A stretch of 64,000 nucleotides of DNA from Linnemannia schmuckeri. Its lineage: Eukaryota > Mortierellomycota > Mortierellomycetes > Mortierellales > Mortierellaceae. The position numbers were made by a program, and so were the translations under genes. The notes beneath the pieces are model-generated. The model saw nothing but the letters and a program-made list of their open reading frames with translations, had not been told where the DNA came from and searched no databases. The DNA lies in the NCBI GenBank assembly GCA_029449235.1, contig JANATG010000001.1:4216001-4280000 (forward strand), in the 5' to 3' direction. Below are positions 38,281 through 50,980 of the stretch, one piece after another; position 1 is the stretch's first letter, and every line of letters starts with the position of its first letter.

Positions 38281-41118
38281 GGGGTGTTCATCATTCATCG
38301 CAGATCTAATCAACAACAGCAAAGAAGAATAATAACAGGCTTCTTTCTCCTTCTCTCCTTCCTCTTCCTCTTTTCTTCTCTCCTCTTCTTCCTCTCTCTT
38401 CTTTCTTTTCCTGCTTCCTTCTTCTTGTCCTACAGAACGTATTCCTGTTGACTCCTTTATTTTGCCTTTTCCCTTTACATATTCAATTCTCGTCTCCCCG
38501 TTTCGAACGTTGTTTTTCGTTTCTTTTGCTTCCTTTCCTTCTATCTTCTTTCTTTCATTGTCGTCACACACACTCTATTATACTTTACTTGTATCAACAT
38601 TATACCCTGTACTTCTAACAACACAACCCAACGATCCAACAACCCCTTTCCGATTCCCGGCCCTGTCCCATAACCACTGACCCATACTCAGGTACGCATA
38701 TCAACTCAACGCGGAAGCGTCTTGTTTACTCACCAACAACCCACTGCTCCCTTCTCTCATCCTTCCTTCCTTCCTCCTTCCCCCGCTTCATGATCCTCTC
38801 CACGCTATTTGTATCCACGTTTCTTACCCCTTCTTCATCATCTTCCTTCTCCACCAACTCCTCCCGTCGTTGTCGCCTCTCTTTCTCTCCCTCGGTCTCG
38901 CTTACTCTCTCGCTCTGACGCCCTCCTCCCTTCCCCTTTCATCAAACTTCTCCCACGCACACATCCCACAACCCTTCCCCCTTCCCGAGCGTCTCTCCCA
39001 ATCCATCAGAAGCACAAACAAACAAACAAACTGCAGCCACCTCCTACCACCCACAGCAACACACACTCTTCCACCGCCCGCCCACCACCCCGCCCCAATT
39101 GCTCTCGGATTCCTCACTCCTCCCAAAACTCCAGTTGATCTCCTTGATCCTCCCACACTTTCCCTTCTTGTCTCTTCTCTTTTTTGCTCTTTTTTCCCTT
39201 CCTCTCCCCCCCCCCCCCCCCCTAGAGCTCACCATGACTCTTCTGGTTTTTTATCCTTTGTTCATACTCAGAACAATGTTTACCAAATATATGTTCCTGT
39301 GCTCTCGACTCCTGTGGAGAGAAGAAAAAGTTATGCACTGTAGCGAGTGACATACAAACAAACAAACAAACAATACAAGAGCTAACAAAGACGAAGGAAA
39401 AAAACATGCCTTGACTACGTGAACTGGCATAGCATGCCATGCCATGGGTGTTGGCTTTGTTCAATGGCATAAGAGAGACACCACAAAATACAATCGCCGC
39501 TGTCTTTGTACATATTCTGACAGGGGAAGAGGGAAAGGGGGAGAAGAGACAAGGAGTACAAAGGAAGGAGGAGGTTCACTTAAGACGTTCAAAAAAAACT
39601 ACAACACAATCTCAAAGTGCGACTGGCCATCATCACCAATGGATGGCTGTACTATGACTTGCACACACGCTCTCTCTCGCTCCCTTTTCTCTCCTCTCTT
39701 TCTTTTCTCTTTTCTCTTCTCTTCTCTTTTCTTCTCTTTCCCTTTGTACTTTCTCACTGCCTGTCTCTCCCTCGATCTCTATTCTCTCTTTCTCCTCTCT
39801 CCCAAAAAAATAAATCAAAGCCCAGGGTGGGCCAAGTGAAGAATAAGGAAGAACAATTCTTGTTCCCTTCCCTCGGAGAGTGAGAGTCAGGTCAGTGCCC
39901 AAAGGGGAAAAATACATATCCCTTTGTCCCTCTCTCCCTTTTCCTTTACCTTTCCCTTTCCCTTTCCTCTCTGCCTGTCCTCCCTATTCCTTCCTTTCTT
40001 CCTTCCTTTACCCCTTTATTTTTTTCTGCGTCTCTCTTTCTGTGGGGAAGAACTGCGCGAGTGGGCTGGACACCACAAACAACAAACTAAAGAGCAGCAG
40101 CAACAGCAACAATAACAAAGCAGCAAGGGGGTAACTTGATCTGGCCATGTCAACACATCTGCTGTCGTTTTTTCTTTCTTCTCCATCCTCATTCCCACAC
40201 ATCAACCTTTTTTTTTATGCTGATGAGCACGGTTTATGCTATTATGCCAGGGGTGAACACAAAGAAGAGAGAAAAAAGGAGGCTGTAGAAAACAAACAAA
40301 CAAACAAATCTCAAAAAGGACCATACCGTATCTCTCCACATCCAGGCGCATACAAAGCATGCACACTATACATATTACGGGCAGATGCATATACAATGCC
40401 CCCTCTCTCGTTCTCCACTTCCTCTTTCCCCTTCTCGTCCCTGTCCCTCAGTCCCATCACTTCCCTTTGTTTCCCTTCACTCCCGGTCTCGTCTCTCCCT
40501 AGCATCAAGGGTGTGGGGCGGAAAGACACTAAAGGAGTTGGACCGTGGGTGTTTTTTGTCATCCTAAGAACCCAAATTCTGATGGGGAAGTGTTGCACAC
40601 CCGTTCTCATCTCGACCAGTCTCACTCCGCCAAGGAGGAATGGATGTGGTCGGTGTATATGAACCCTTTTCTTTTCCTTTTGTACTTCATGGTGGCAGTT
40701 TCCTTTTCTCTTTGTCTTGTTTCTTTTTCTCCTTTTTCCTCTCTCTTTTTCATTTTCTTTTCCTAGCATACCACTCCATTACAGAGCAACTCTTCTTGTA
40801 CACTACCTAATACTTAATACTCTAATTGTAATAACCCACTTACTCACATACCTGCACACGCTCTCTATCTTCACTATTCCTCTTCCACCACTACTATCTA
40901 CATCTACAGCTACTGTCTCATCATCACCACTCAGAGCCCTTCGACTCCTACAAAATCCGCAGTCCCTTCTTGTCGCCAACTACTCACGGATCCTACGACT
41001 GCTCCTCCACCAACTCGCAACACAACAACACCTACAGACACGCCTGTACACTCGACACACACACATACACACACTTTATATTTGTAGTCTCTGTTAGTCC
41101 TTTCTTGTACACCCCGGT
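29757..41118. other. 11.4 kb region without convincing genes between divergent ABC transporter and kinesin
   Basis: No ORF here is protein-like; the longest are low-complexity Ser/Phe/Leu or Lys/Arg translations of C/T or A/G tracts. The part beside the ABC gene (29757-30110) is purine-rich on +; 36900-41100 is strongly pyrimidine-rich. Simple repeats include A-runs at 29809-29835 and 30080-30103, (GAAA)n at about 30000-30026, GACAGGG repeats at 32555-32580, a T-run at 38251-38280, a C-run near 39208-39224 and AAAC repeats near 39355 and 40290. A segment ending CTCAG/GTACGC near 38690 could be the donor of a non-coding 5' leader exon of the kinesin gene (weak). No tRNA or other structured RNA was recognised. 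Confidence 0.55.
38340..39800 (+). repeat. homopyrimidine-rich tracts upstream of kinesin
   Basis: Long runs of nearly pure C/T occur on the + strand, for example 38339-38420 and 39668-39760, the latter built from TCTTTTCTCTTC-like near-mirror repeats. Such tracts can form triplex (H-) DNA and are also typical of fungal promoter/leader sequence. There is no coding content. Confidence 0.6.
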
Positions 41119-44100
41119 ATGAACACTGCAGTCAAGTAAGTGCTATATCAGACATTATGTTTTCAGGCACCATCATCCGAATTGATTAATCAAAAGTAAC
41201 TCACCACCAATCACACACGGTCTTGTCCGAAACCAATAGAGTTGCGCTTCGTGTCCGCCCTTTGACGCTACAGGAGCAGATCAGCAACTGTTCAGAGTGC
41301 ATATCCTACGTTCCCAACGAGCCCCAGATCGGCATCGTCGGCTCAGACAAGTCATTCACATTCGACTATGTCTTTGATGAAGAATCAAACCAACGCCATG
41401 TCTACGAAGAATGCGCAAAAGAGCTCGTCGAGCGCTTCATCGAAGGGTAAAGGATCTGTGCTTTATACAGGCCATTTTTGCGGTAACAAATGCTGTTCTC
41501 ACACTACCATTAACTAACAACGTCAACTATTGGTTCATGCATGTAGGTTCAATGTCACTATTCTGGCCTACGGGTAAGCAAAATAAAAAAAAGCTTGATT
41601 TGACTACTGCTGCTCTTATTCATCATCACTCCTCTTCCCTGGCTCGCAAAATCCACTACGGCGACTAATTGACCTCACCCCAACAAATACAAACATCTAT
41701 AGACAAACAGGAAGTGGAAAGACATACAGTATGGGAACAGGACTTCAATACCAAGGCAACCCCGACCCAGGTAAGAGTGATTTCTTACCTTTTTTTTTGT
41801 ACACACGACGGGAGGATGAATGTCTCACTTGGACCCATAGAAAAAATATTTTTCGGATCGTCGATGCGCCCAATTCGGGAAACTAATTTCGGCTCATTGT
41901 TTACTTACCTTCATAATGCATTGTGCAACCTGCATCTCTTCCTCTTTATATTGGTTTCATGTAGCTATTGTTCCCAGGGCCGCACATGCCATCTTTCAAC
42001 TGCTGGATGCCCAGATGGAGAAGGACCCATCGATGGAATACCAAGTCTATGTGTCTTTCCTGGAATTGTACAATGAGGAGCTGATTGATCTTTTGCAAAC
42101 ACAGCCACGCGCTCGCAAGGACACTATCCAAGTTCGCGAGGATGGCTTTGGTGGCATCTCATGGCAGGGCGTCAAGGAGCAACAGGTTGCTTCTGCCCAA
42201 GAACTTTTGGAGTAAGTTTGTCTTTGACTAGTTACTCGCACTAAGTGTTTACGGTTTACTTGGACAACAGCAAAGGATCTAACCCTTCTTCACCTTTTGA
42301 CTTTGACATTAATTAGCTGGTTGCAAAAGGGATCATTGTGCAGGACAACAGCAGCGACAGACATGAATCAGACATCTTCACGTTCGCACGCCATCTTCTC
42401 TGTCATCTTGAAGCAACAACGCGCAGAAGAGCCAGAGCCAACACCAGAGGGCGAGGAAGGGGACGCAGTGGCCATCGTCGCTCCCAAGACCCCTCATGAG
42501 AAGCCGCTCAAGAAGCTAGCCTCCAAGTTCCACTTTGTCGATCTGGCTGGTTCCGAACGACTCAAGAGAACGCGTGCTGTGGGGGACCGTGCCAAGGAGG
42601 GTATCTCGATCAACTCTGGATTGTTGGCGCTCGGTAATGTCATCAGCGCTTTGGGAGACGAGTCTCGCAAGTCGTCCCATGTGCCTTATCGTGATTCCAA
42701 GCTGACCCGTCTTCTTCAGGATTCTCTTGGAGGCAACAGCGCAACCTTGATGCTTGCCTGTGTTTCTGGAGCCGACGCTGATGTCAGCGAGACCATTAGC
42801 ACACTAGTCTATGCCAACCGCGCCCGTAATATCCGCAACCGTGTCGTCATCAACCAGGATTTCCGGGATTCAACCAACTCGGAGATTGCACAGCTGCGTG
42901 CCGAGATCAACCGACTCAAGATGGAGAACAGTTCTTTTCGAGCCATGGGATCTGGACCCGCCACTGAACTGGATCAACGCCGTGCTGCGGAGGAGATGCG
43001 GTCTCTCCGAGGAGAGGTGACCCGCCTTCGTGAGCGTCTAAGGGAAAGTTCTTCCGAGCTATGCGACGTCTTGGCTGAGCGTGATACCCTGTTGGTCGAG
43101 CGCGAGGTGACAGGAGATGCCGACATTGAGGCCCACCCCATCATGATGACCTACCACCACACTGTCATGCAGCTCAAAGACCGACTCATTGCTGCTGAAG
43201 ATCAGGCATTGGAACTCCAGACTTTGTTGTCGCAAAAGCCTCAATCGGTCTTTGGTCGTCGCCCTAACGGTCCTAATCGTCAGAAAGCGCCCTCGCCCTT
43301 CAAGAGGAGAGTCGAGCCCATGACCGATGATGATCATGATGCCGATGGTGAGCATGAAGATGGCCACCGCCGCAAGGACTCTTCCCCTCCTCGTGGCCGC
43401 ACCTCCAAGCGCAAGAGCAGACAGTCGTCCCGTGCTGTTTCTCGATTCGATTTTGGTGCCGCCGCTGCTGCCCTCGGTGTTGAGCCCGCCAAGCTCCCCA
43501 CCAGTCCCCCAATTCCTCAGGTCGAGCAGCTCTTGTCGTCCGGTGGAGCTTCGTCCTGGTTTCAGAGTCTCAAGACGACGGAGAATCAGCCCCTATCGGC
43601 GGCCCACCTCGACTACTCGTCGACCTCTTCGTCTCTCCCTCCTTTGCCTAATGACTCAGACTCTTCCCACAGCTTCTCTCGCCGTCGCCGCGCTGGCCGC
43701 CACGGACCCGGTGGTGTTGCCGAGACCTTGGACAAGGCCAAGGAAGATATTCGTCGCGGTTTGTTGTTGCTCAAGGCCGAGAAGAACGGTATGGGTATGG
43801 ATATGGATCTCCTCAACATGTTGGACCCCACTGCCCCCATGCAGCTCCGCCCCAGCCCTGCTTCGAGCCGTCGTCGCGGCTCGACGACGTCGTCCTTGTC
43901 CTCGGGATCCAACCGTTCTCGCTTCCAGTCCACCATGCCTACTTTGGAGGACGTCATTGGCGTTCGCAGCCCTATGTCGCCTATGCGCCAGTCCTTCCCT
44001 TTCCCTCCTCCCTCGGTTGCCTCAGGTACCTCGTGGAAGGAGTCGAACAGCCCCCAAGACCAGAAGGTCTTCTTCGAGGCCGAGCAAAAGGCGGCCGAGA

Positions 44101-47100
44101 CTTTGGCCAATGCCATGAAGGCCATGAACCGCTTCAGCTTCCCTCTCTCAGCCTCGGATGCTCTGCAGATGAACCAGCAGCAGCAACAGAATCGCCTTGC
44201 CGCTGCCATTCAGCAACAGAAGGCTGCTGCCATTGCCCTCCCCGATTCCGATGCTGGTTCTTCGTTCGATTCGAGCTCCATCCATGGTGGCTCTTTCCAT
44301 GGGGGCTCTCACCGTGCTGGTTCGAACCGTGCTAGTTCCAACCGTGCTGACTCCCACTCGTTGCAGTCTCTGCATTCTCTTGCTCTTAGCTTGACCGACC
44401 CCGACACCAGCAAGGCCATCATTGGTCCTTTTGCTGCCGCCGCTGCTGCTGGTTCAGTTGCTGCTGGTTCATCATCTGGTTCTGGTGGTTCTCAGTCTGG
44501 TGGCTCTCATTCACTTGAGTCTCTTCAGTCTCTTGCTCGCAGCTTGACCAACCCCGATACCAACAAGGCCATTGCCGGTCCCTTTGCCGCTGCTGCGGCC
44601 GCTGGCTCAGCTGCTGCTTCTGGCTCAGCTACCACTGTTCCTCTTCCTGTTCCTGTTGCTCATGTTCCTGCTCCTGCTCCTGCGGCCGATAAGCCCAACT
44701 ACGACATGATGTTGAACGAGGTCCAGAGTGGAATCGCCATTAAGGAGGAGCTTGTCCACCAGCTGGAGAAGGCCGAGGCTGATTACCACCATATGCGCGA
44801 TCAGTACGAGGAAGAGATCCGCGTTATGGAGGAGAGAATCCGTGATGCTGAGCACGATCGCGAGCGCGAGAAATCCATGGAGAACAAGGCAAGTTTTGTT
44901 TTTGTTGCCCTTCTCCTTGTTTATGCGAGTCGATCTCTTTTCTTGTTTACTGCTTTTCATCCCTTTTTTGTTACGAGCTACATCTAACCTTTTAGCCTTT
45001 TTGATTTTCCCCTTAAATATTCAATAGATTCCTGGCTCTGTCAAGGTCAAGTACGAAACCAAGATCAAGCAGCTTATGGCCGAGCTCTCGGACTTGCAGC
45101 ACAAGTACTCTGAGGTGTCCAAGGTCGCAAATGAGAAGCGCACTCTGGCCGAGAACCAATTACGCACCCTCCGTGTCGCAGTCGAGACGCTCAAGGCCGA
45201 GAAGGTGAGAATGGTCAAGCGAATGAAGGAGGACGCTGAACGCATCAAGGAGATGAACGCTGCCAACGATCGCGAGATCCAGGCCTTGCGTCGCTCCGAG
45301 AAGGCTGCCCTCGAGGGTCGCAAGAAGGCCGAGCGCGAGGTAGAGCAGCACCAGCAGCGCGCCACCGCCATGCTCCATCGCAACAGCAACGCGAATGCCA
45401 CCAACGGTGCCAGCACCCAGCAGGCCAAGGTCATTGGGTTCTTGAAGAAGCCCCAGACTCCCAAGGGTATCACCAAGACTGCTGCCAAGCGCCCCACCCG
45501 TCTCAACGGCCCCTCTGATAGGAAGGATGCCCAGGATTCATCAATCCCCGCTCCCACCAAGGCTGGTACCAAGGGTCCCGGCTCGATCCGTTCCAGGGTT
45601 GCTCAGAAGAAGCAAGTCATTGACCGTGCCATCTACGGCTACATCTCTGGCCAGCATGCCATCAATGTTATGGAGGACATGCTCAAGAAGCGCGAGCGTC
45701 TGAAGAACGAGAAGCAGGAGCTTGAGGCGGAGAGACTTAGGGTTGTTCAGGCCCAGGAGGAGAATGCCATCGCTAACGGTGGACTCTTGCTTGACTTTGC
45801 CAGCGAACCCCAGTACATGGATGACCGTATCACCATGATCGATGCCGAGGTTGCCTACATCAACGCCCGCATCCGTGCCCTCCAGGCCGAGGCCGCCGCT
45901 CTCGGCTTCGTCACTACCATCGAGAAGAACCACCACTACAGCGATGAGGAGACTGGTTTGGACGGCACACGCGATGAGGAGGAGTTGATGACCAAGTTGA
46001 TCCGCCAGGGTATGGCTGAGGATGCTATGGGTCTTCCTCCAGGTTCCGGCGCCTCTGTTGCCTTTGAGTCGTCGATTTCGATCTTGCGCTCGATGGATCT
46101 GAGCGAGTCGCGCGAATTCCTCGAGATGTTGTTTGAGGACATGGTTACCGTCCGTGGTCACGAGAACGGTCTTCAGGTTCAGGTCTCTAACCAAGAGAAG
46201 GTCATTGAGGAGCTCAAGCGTGCTCTTCAGGCCATGCGCCAGGCTGCCGTCGGAGCCACCCTTGGCTATGAAAAGCGCTGCGATGGTTTGGAGCAGAAGT
46301 TGCGCCTCCTCGGCGGATCTTCTGATCACCTCAACGGCGCTAGCAATGGCCGCCGTGCTATTGGTGATGGTTCTTCGGAGGATGACGAGAACGATGCTGA
46401 GGTTGCCCGTTTGAACCGTTCTGCCTACCAACAGCAACAGTTGCAGCAGCATGGCGAGTCTGAGGAGGAGGGGACGATGAAGTCGCCCATTCTGAACCGC
46501 CAGCAATCCAAGGACTTGCTCTGGACTCCTGTTCCTGAGACCGCCCACCCTCGATCTGGCTCCGCCGCCGCCGAAGTTATGGACGTTAAGGCCAAGCGCG
46601 CATCGACCATTTTTGATCAGCTCTACGAGGATGCGATGAAGACCTCGGAGGAGGCTTCGCCCAAGGTTGGTGGCATTGGAGGCGAGTTCTCTCGCATCTT
46701 GATGGCCAACAATGAGCAGCGTCGTGTTTCCTGGGCCGGTGTCCCTGCTTCACTGGGTCTTGGCGGCCAGACTTCTTCGTCGCCTGCTCAAGAGCAGAAC
46801 AACAACAATAACAACAACAACAATAACAACAACAACAACCCGCACCATCAATTGCCTCCTATTCCACCATCGCGTCCTGGCCTTGCCCGCTCCAGTAGCA
46901 CTAGTGCAGTGAACACCCGCGGTAATACCCATGGTGGCGAGTCTGCTCAGCAGCGCAACACATCGATGCATGGACACCGCAGAGCTGGAAGCAGCAGTGG
47001 AGGAAGTGCAGGCGCGCAGGCTATGGCCATTAATAATGGTGGTGGATTGCACCGCAACGCCAGCATGTCCCGTCTGTCGAACTCAGCCCCCAACCACAGC

Positions 47101-48321
47101 AACGATGCTCATTACTACCAGCAACAGCTTGCTCAACAGAAGGGTATCTACGCCTCGACCGCCTCGAGCCGTCAACATGCCGAGAACATTGCTGCCCGTC
47201 GCAGCTCTACCCCGATCTCAAGCCCTGCGATCGGACCCAAGTCGATGGCCCGTCCTCGCCTCAACTCTGGGCATGGCGCCAACAATGCTGATGCGCCTCT
47301 GCCCTCGCCCACTCAGCACCCTCGTCGTGGTGGTACTCCCCTGACCATCCACACGGGCTTTGCCAACGGCCACCCTCCTCAGCATACCTTGCGCCATGCC
47401 AAAAGTCATCAGCAGCCCTTGAATAGTCAGCGCCAGAATTATGACAGCCGTCGTGCCAGCACACCTAGCCCCAGTCCCGGCAAGCGTCTTTCAAGATCTG
47501 ACTCTGATGGCGTTGCTCTCGCAAGCCAAGGCAACCATACTCGCGGTCACACTACCAATGGTGGCAACGGTCGTCCTCTGAGCCGCATCGGTGCTGCCAG
47601 TATGATGACCACCACCGCTACGGCGACCAACATGGTCCATGGAATGGCCTCTCCCGGCCTGAACGCTTTCAACAACACTTCAGCTGGTGCGGACGGTCAT
47701 TTCGGTCACGGACAGCATGAGGTCTATCACACCCACCACCACAACGGCAGTGCCTCGCGTCGGATCAGCGGATCCTGGGACGATAACCAAAACGTCTATG
47801 AGCGCCTGGCCTCGGTCCACACACAGGCCAGTCAGGCTCGCCTATTGGCGACCCGCAACTCCGCCTATACATCCGCTCCTGCGGGCGGGAGTATGATGAG
47901 CAGTGGGAACATGTCCAGCGTTGGATTCCATCAAATCCAACAGCAAGCTGGTGGAAGAGCAACACCTCAGATGAGGATGCATCACCGCCCCTCGATCGAT
48001 GGTATGATGTCAATGGCTGCTGTTGCTGCCGCCGCTGCTGCCCATGCCCAGGCCAATGGGGGTGAGGAAGCTGGTGGAGCTGGAGCGAACAACACTTCGG
48101 GAGGTTCTGGAGGCGAGGATGGTGCCGGAAGTGGAGAGCGCAACAACTGGAGTTCGACATCGTCTTCGTCGGTCACCAGTGCTTCCACCACAACCTCTAC
48201 GCTCACTACTGCGACCAACTCGCCTACTCATCATGAGGCGTCTGGCAGCAATGGACATGGACGTGGAGAGAGTAATCTGAGGGAGAGTTTGACCAAGAGC
48301 GAAGTTGGTCCTGTATTTTAA
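41119..48321 (+). CDS. kinesin-4 family motor protein (KIF4/chromokinesin-like)
   Basis: Seven exons: 41119-41135, 41240-41446, 41547-41573, 41703-41770, 41965-42211, 42317-44888, 45028-48321; 2143 aa. The N-terminal motor spans about residues 5-370: VKVALRVRPL, P-loop GQTGSGKTYSMG (84-95), switch I NQTSSRSH (206-213) and switch II DLAGSERLKRT (264-274). RAKEGISINSGLLALGNVIS is diagnostic of the kinesin-4 group. Coiled-coil segments follow the motor and recur after 44700 (KIKQLMAELSDLQHKYSEVS). The last third is disordered, with an N14 run (46798-46839) and Gln/His/Ser-rich sequence. Expected role: plus-end-directed, microtubule-regulating motor; its cargo cannot be read here. The first coding exon is 17 nt and exon 3 only 27 nt. 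The last intron (44889-45027) uses a GC donor. The ATG was chosen because only splicing from 41119 gives MNTAVKVALRV in frame. Confidence 0.93.
46798..46839 (+). repeat. AAC/AAT trinucleotide tract encoding poly-Asn
   Basis: An interrupted AAC repeat with occasional AAT codons gives 14 Asn residues in the kinesin tail. The mixed codons suggest protein-level selection or old age, not recent slippage. Confidence 0.9.
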
Positions 48322-49972
48322 TAATAGTTTTTTTTTCTGTGAATAGTTCAATACCCTTTGTATTTCTACAAAAAACTTTGTTTAGTTATTTTTATTTTTC
48401 ATAGTTGTTTGTTCTTTTTTCTTGTGTTTTTGCATGCAATACTAATAACAATAACATATCAAGCGTTTTTTCTGCTCATACTCTTGTTTTCCAAGTTTGT
48501 GGAGTGAAATGGTTGTGGTTGTGGGGGACCGGGGATGGAGATCTTATCGGGGGTCAGATAAGTGACTTTTTTCCTGGCTGGAGTAAAAAGTAACCTGCAC
48601 ACCAATCATGGATGAGGAGTAAGGATGACAAAGAAGGAGAGTGATGGGATCATGCTCCTCCTCCTACGGAGGTAGGAATAGTCATTGGCGCCAAACAAGG
48701 TCCAGACTCGAACATGATTGATCCATTGACATTGAGGAGGAAGAAATAAAAAAGGCTATATATAAAAGGGTCCCCAAGATCTATCACTTTTCATTCCGAC
48801 CTCTTTTTTCGTTACCTTGTTCGCATCGCATTTTTTTCTCGCAGTATAGTAAATTTTCATCATTTGTGAATCTTGACAACTCAATTTTTGTGATTAATTA
48901 TCACTTTCTTTTTCAACCCTTTTTTTTCTTTTGTAAAACGCTTTCGATTTTCAGGAACGTTTTTGCATTTTTTGGTTGATCAGTTCAGTAGACCATCTGC
49001 GACCCAGTCGCTGATCTTCGGGTACGATCGTCGGTCACAACGGCGTAGATCAAAGAGAGAATTTTATCGTGAAAAGGTCGGCGTCTTTTACCGCTTATCG
49101 CAGCATGCAGTGCTCACACGCTGCACTTTTTCTCACGCTTTCGAGGCATGTTTTTTATGAACTCGAAAATTTCCTGCCCTGAAATGTAACTGGCTGATGC
49201 GAGGTTAAACAGGACACCGGGAAATTGCTTATCAAAGCAACCATGAGAGGTTGCTAGGTCACATTGAGAACATAAACAAGAAACACAAGAAAGATAAACT
49301 TAAACAAAATAAAAAAAGGAAAGGAGGAAGGGGAGGAGACATGTTAGGACAGAGACTTTCTTCCCTTGTCTATCCCTCTTTGATGGCCATACTTCACACG
49401 ACACAATCGTGATAAAAAAAAAGGAGTACGAGAAAAACAAAAGATATTTGCTCGAATCCCACTGACAAGCAACTGCAATACTGTCGAACAGACCTAGACG
49501 TCGAGAAAAAAAAATGCAGATCCGAAGAAGGTCATAGTGCGTGTATTCTACAATTCCCTTGGGGAAATGAGCATCAAACCAAGCGTTTTGATTTATTCGC
49601 ATAGAAAAAAAAATGCTAAGAACAAAAAAAGCAAGATTCCCTTCTTGTCAAGTCGAGCGGCATGTTGTTTTTCTTTCTTTTTGTCTTTTAGACTCTTAAA
49701 AAATATCAAGCGTTAACAAAGAAAGCTACCAGAACTCATTTACCTATTCAGGATGTATTAAAGGGAACTATCCCTACCAATGTTTTTTTCCTTCTTTTGT
49801 TTTCTTATCACAAGTTCCTTAATATTCACTCCCATTCTTTTCTCGCTCCAGCAAAAACAAGCAGGCAAACTAACGAACACGGTTCCGATTCCTCTCAAGG
49901 TAAAAAATCATCATTTTTTTTATTTTTTTGCCATGCCTTTTTGCCTCCTGAACACGAGTCTTTTTTTTTTGG
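48322..49972. other. kinesin 3' flank and upstream region of the helicase-like pseudogene
   Basis: No convincing ORF. Features seen are a TATA-like box near 48757, a perfect 7-bp hairpin (AGCAACC/GGTTGCT, loop ATGAGA, 49236-49255), and a possible 56-nt exon at 49849-49904 (after CTCCAG, before GTAAAAA) reading KQAGKLTNTVPIPLK, which may belong to the broken gene downstream. Confidence 0.4.
48757..48767 (+). promoter_or_regulatory. TATA-box-like core promoter element
   Basis: TATATATAAAA lies 430 nt after the kinesin stop, with pyrimidine-rich possible start sites about 25-40 nt further (ctatcacttttcattcc). On the + strand the next gene-like sequence is the degenerate helicase. It is the clearest TATA box I see in the window, but assignment to that gene is an inference. 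Confidence 0.35.
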
Positions 49973-50980
49973 ATCAATCAAATTACAGTATATAGTACTG
50001 CAATTTGACTTGGCAGTACATGGTCGGTACTGTAATTTGATCGCACAATACAATACAGTACAATTCAGCATAAGGCTTCTATGCCGTGTAAAGTAACGAA
50101 AGAATTCAAGTGAAACATACCTAGATTACAGTACAAAAAAGAAAGGGGGGAAATCTTTGCCAAAGGCGAGGGAAGAGAGCGTAGAGGCGGCAGAGTCAGC
50201 TGGGGTAGAAGGGTCATTGATGGTAGAAATGTTTCGTTGCGTAACTCTTGTTGCTCCTGCCGAAGACTCTTGGTTTTTTTGTATGTGTTTGGCATGTGTG
50301 TGCAAACAAAAATAGGGCATGAAGATTTCTTTTAAGGGTAAAGGAATGCCAGGAGATTGTTCGGTTGGAGGGCGAATCGGGTGACTGTCATTGGGAAAAA
50401 TGCAGCACGAGCGATCAAGGGTACAACCAGAAGAAGATAGAGGGGAAGAAGGAGGAAGCCCTAGGATAGAGAGCTCCAGGAGGTAGAGTGAGTAGAGGAG
50501 GGCTAGATAGATAAATGTCCAGCGGAAGATGGGCATCAAGAATAGAGAGAGAAAGTATATGGGAAAAATGATATATATATTTAGGAGTGAGGACTGGAAA
50601 GGAACTGAATATGACTATTTAGCTAGGAGGACTATTTATACTGGTGAGGGGACCCGGACCTGGGGACTCGAGTCAGTGACCGCGGCGGAAAGGCAACCGG
50701 GTCGAGAGCTACTCAGGGAAGGGGCTGAGACCGACCGATGGGGCGTAGGTACCTTGAGAGCTTAGGCTACTAGACGAGATTCCATCAGTATATGAGATTG
50801 AATCCTAGGGTCGCGATGGTGGCTTAGGGGAAGGCGCCACGATAGGCTACAGGAGGACCTGCTTAAGGGGAAGCTGGGAATCCTGACAAGATCTGGTCAC
50901 GTGCCAGTCTTTTCCTTTTACACGGCCTAGAAGCCTGTACTGAAATCAAATTACAGTACACATACTGAAAATGAATTGAT
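49973..50980. mobile_element. non-autonomous DNA transposon with terminal inverted repeats
   Basis: The ends are imperfect inverted repeats. Left, from 49973: ATCAATCAAATTACAGTATA. Right, reverse complement from 50980: ATCAATTCATTTTCAGTATG. Both continue through TACTG[C/T]AATTTGA and CAGTACA. Further in, both carry AGGCTTCTA[T/G]GCCGTGTAAA (50073-50092; right copy 50917-50936), identical at 19 of 20 positions. The left arm is longer (about 120 bp against 64) owing to an extra internal copy of TACTGTAATTTGA. Both flanks begin TCTTTTTTTTTT (49959-49970 and 50981-50992), a likely target-site duplication, though poly-T makes its length unsure. The inside has no transposase. Long TIRs suggest a MULE- or hAT-like MITE; superfamily unresolved. 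Confidence 0.75.

Noticed and set aside
38809..39343. Overlapping Ser/Pro-rich forward ORFs
   Set aside because: They are translations of a C/T-rich tract in more than one frame, with no ATG context or splice support.
29757..41118. Centromere or rDNA as an explanation of the gene desert
   Set aside because: No rRNA sequence, no satellite array and no transposon cluster is visible; simple C/T and A/G tracts alone do not support it.
45541..46548. 335-aa open frame on the reverse strand
   Set aside because: It lies wholly antisense to the kinesin coiled-coil region and reads as a Leu-rich shadow; codon bias of the real gene leaves this frame open.
49440..49470. Possible tRNA T-loop-like sequence (ctcgaatccc)
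   Set aside because: No matching A-box, acceptor stem or anticodon arm at the proper spacing on either strand.
50126..50539. 137-aa reverse ORF inside the transposon
   Set aside because: No similarity to a transposase, low complexity, and a start in hydrophobic low-complexity sequence; not supported as a gene.
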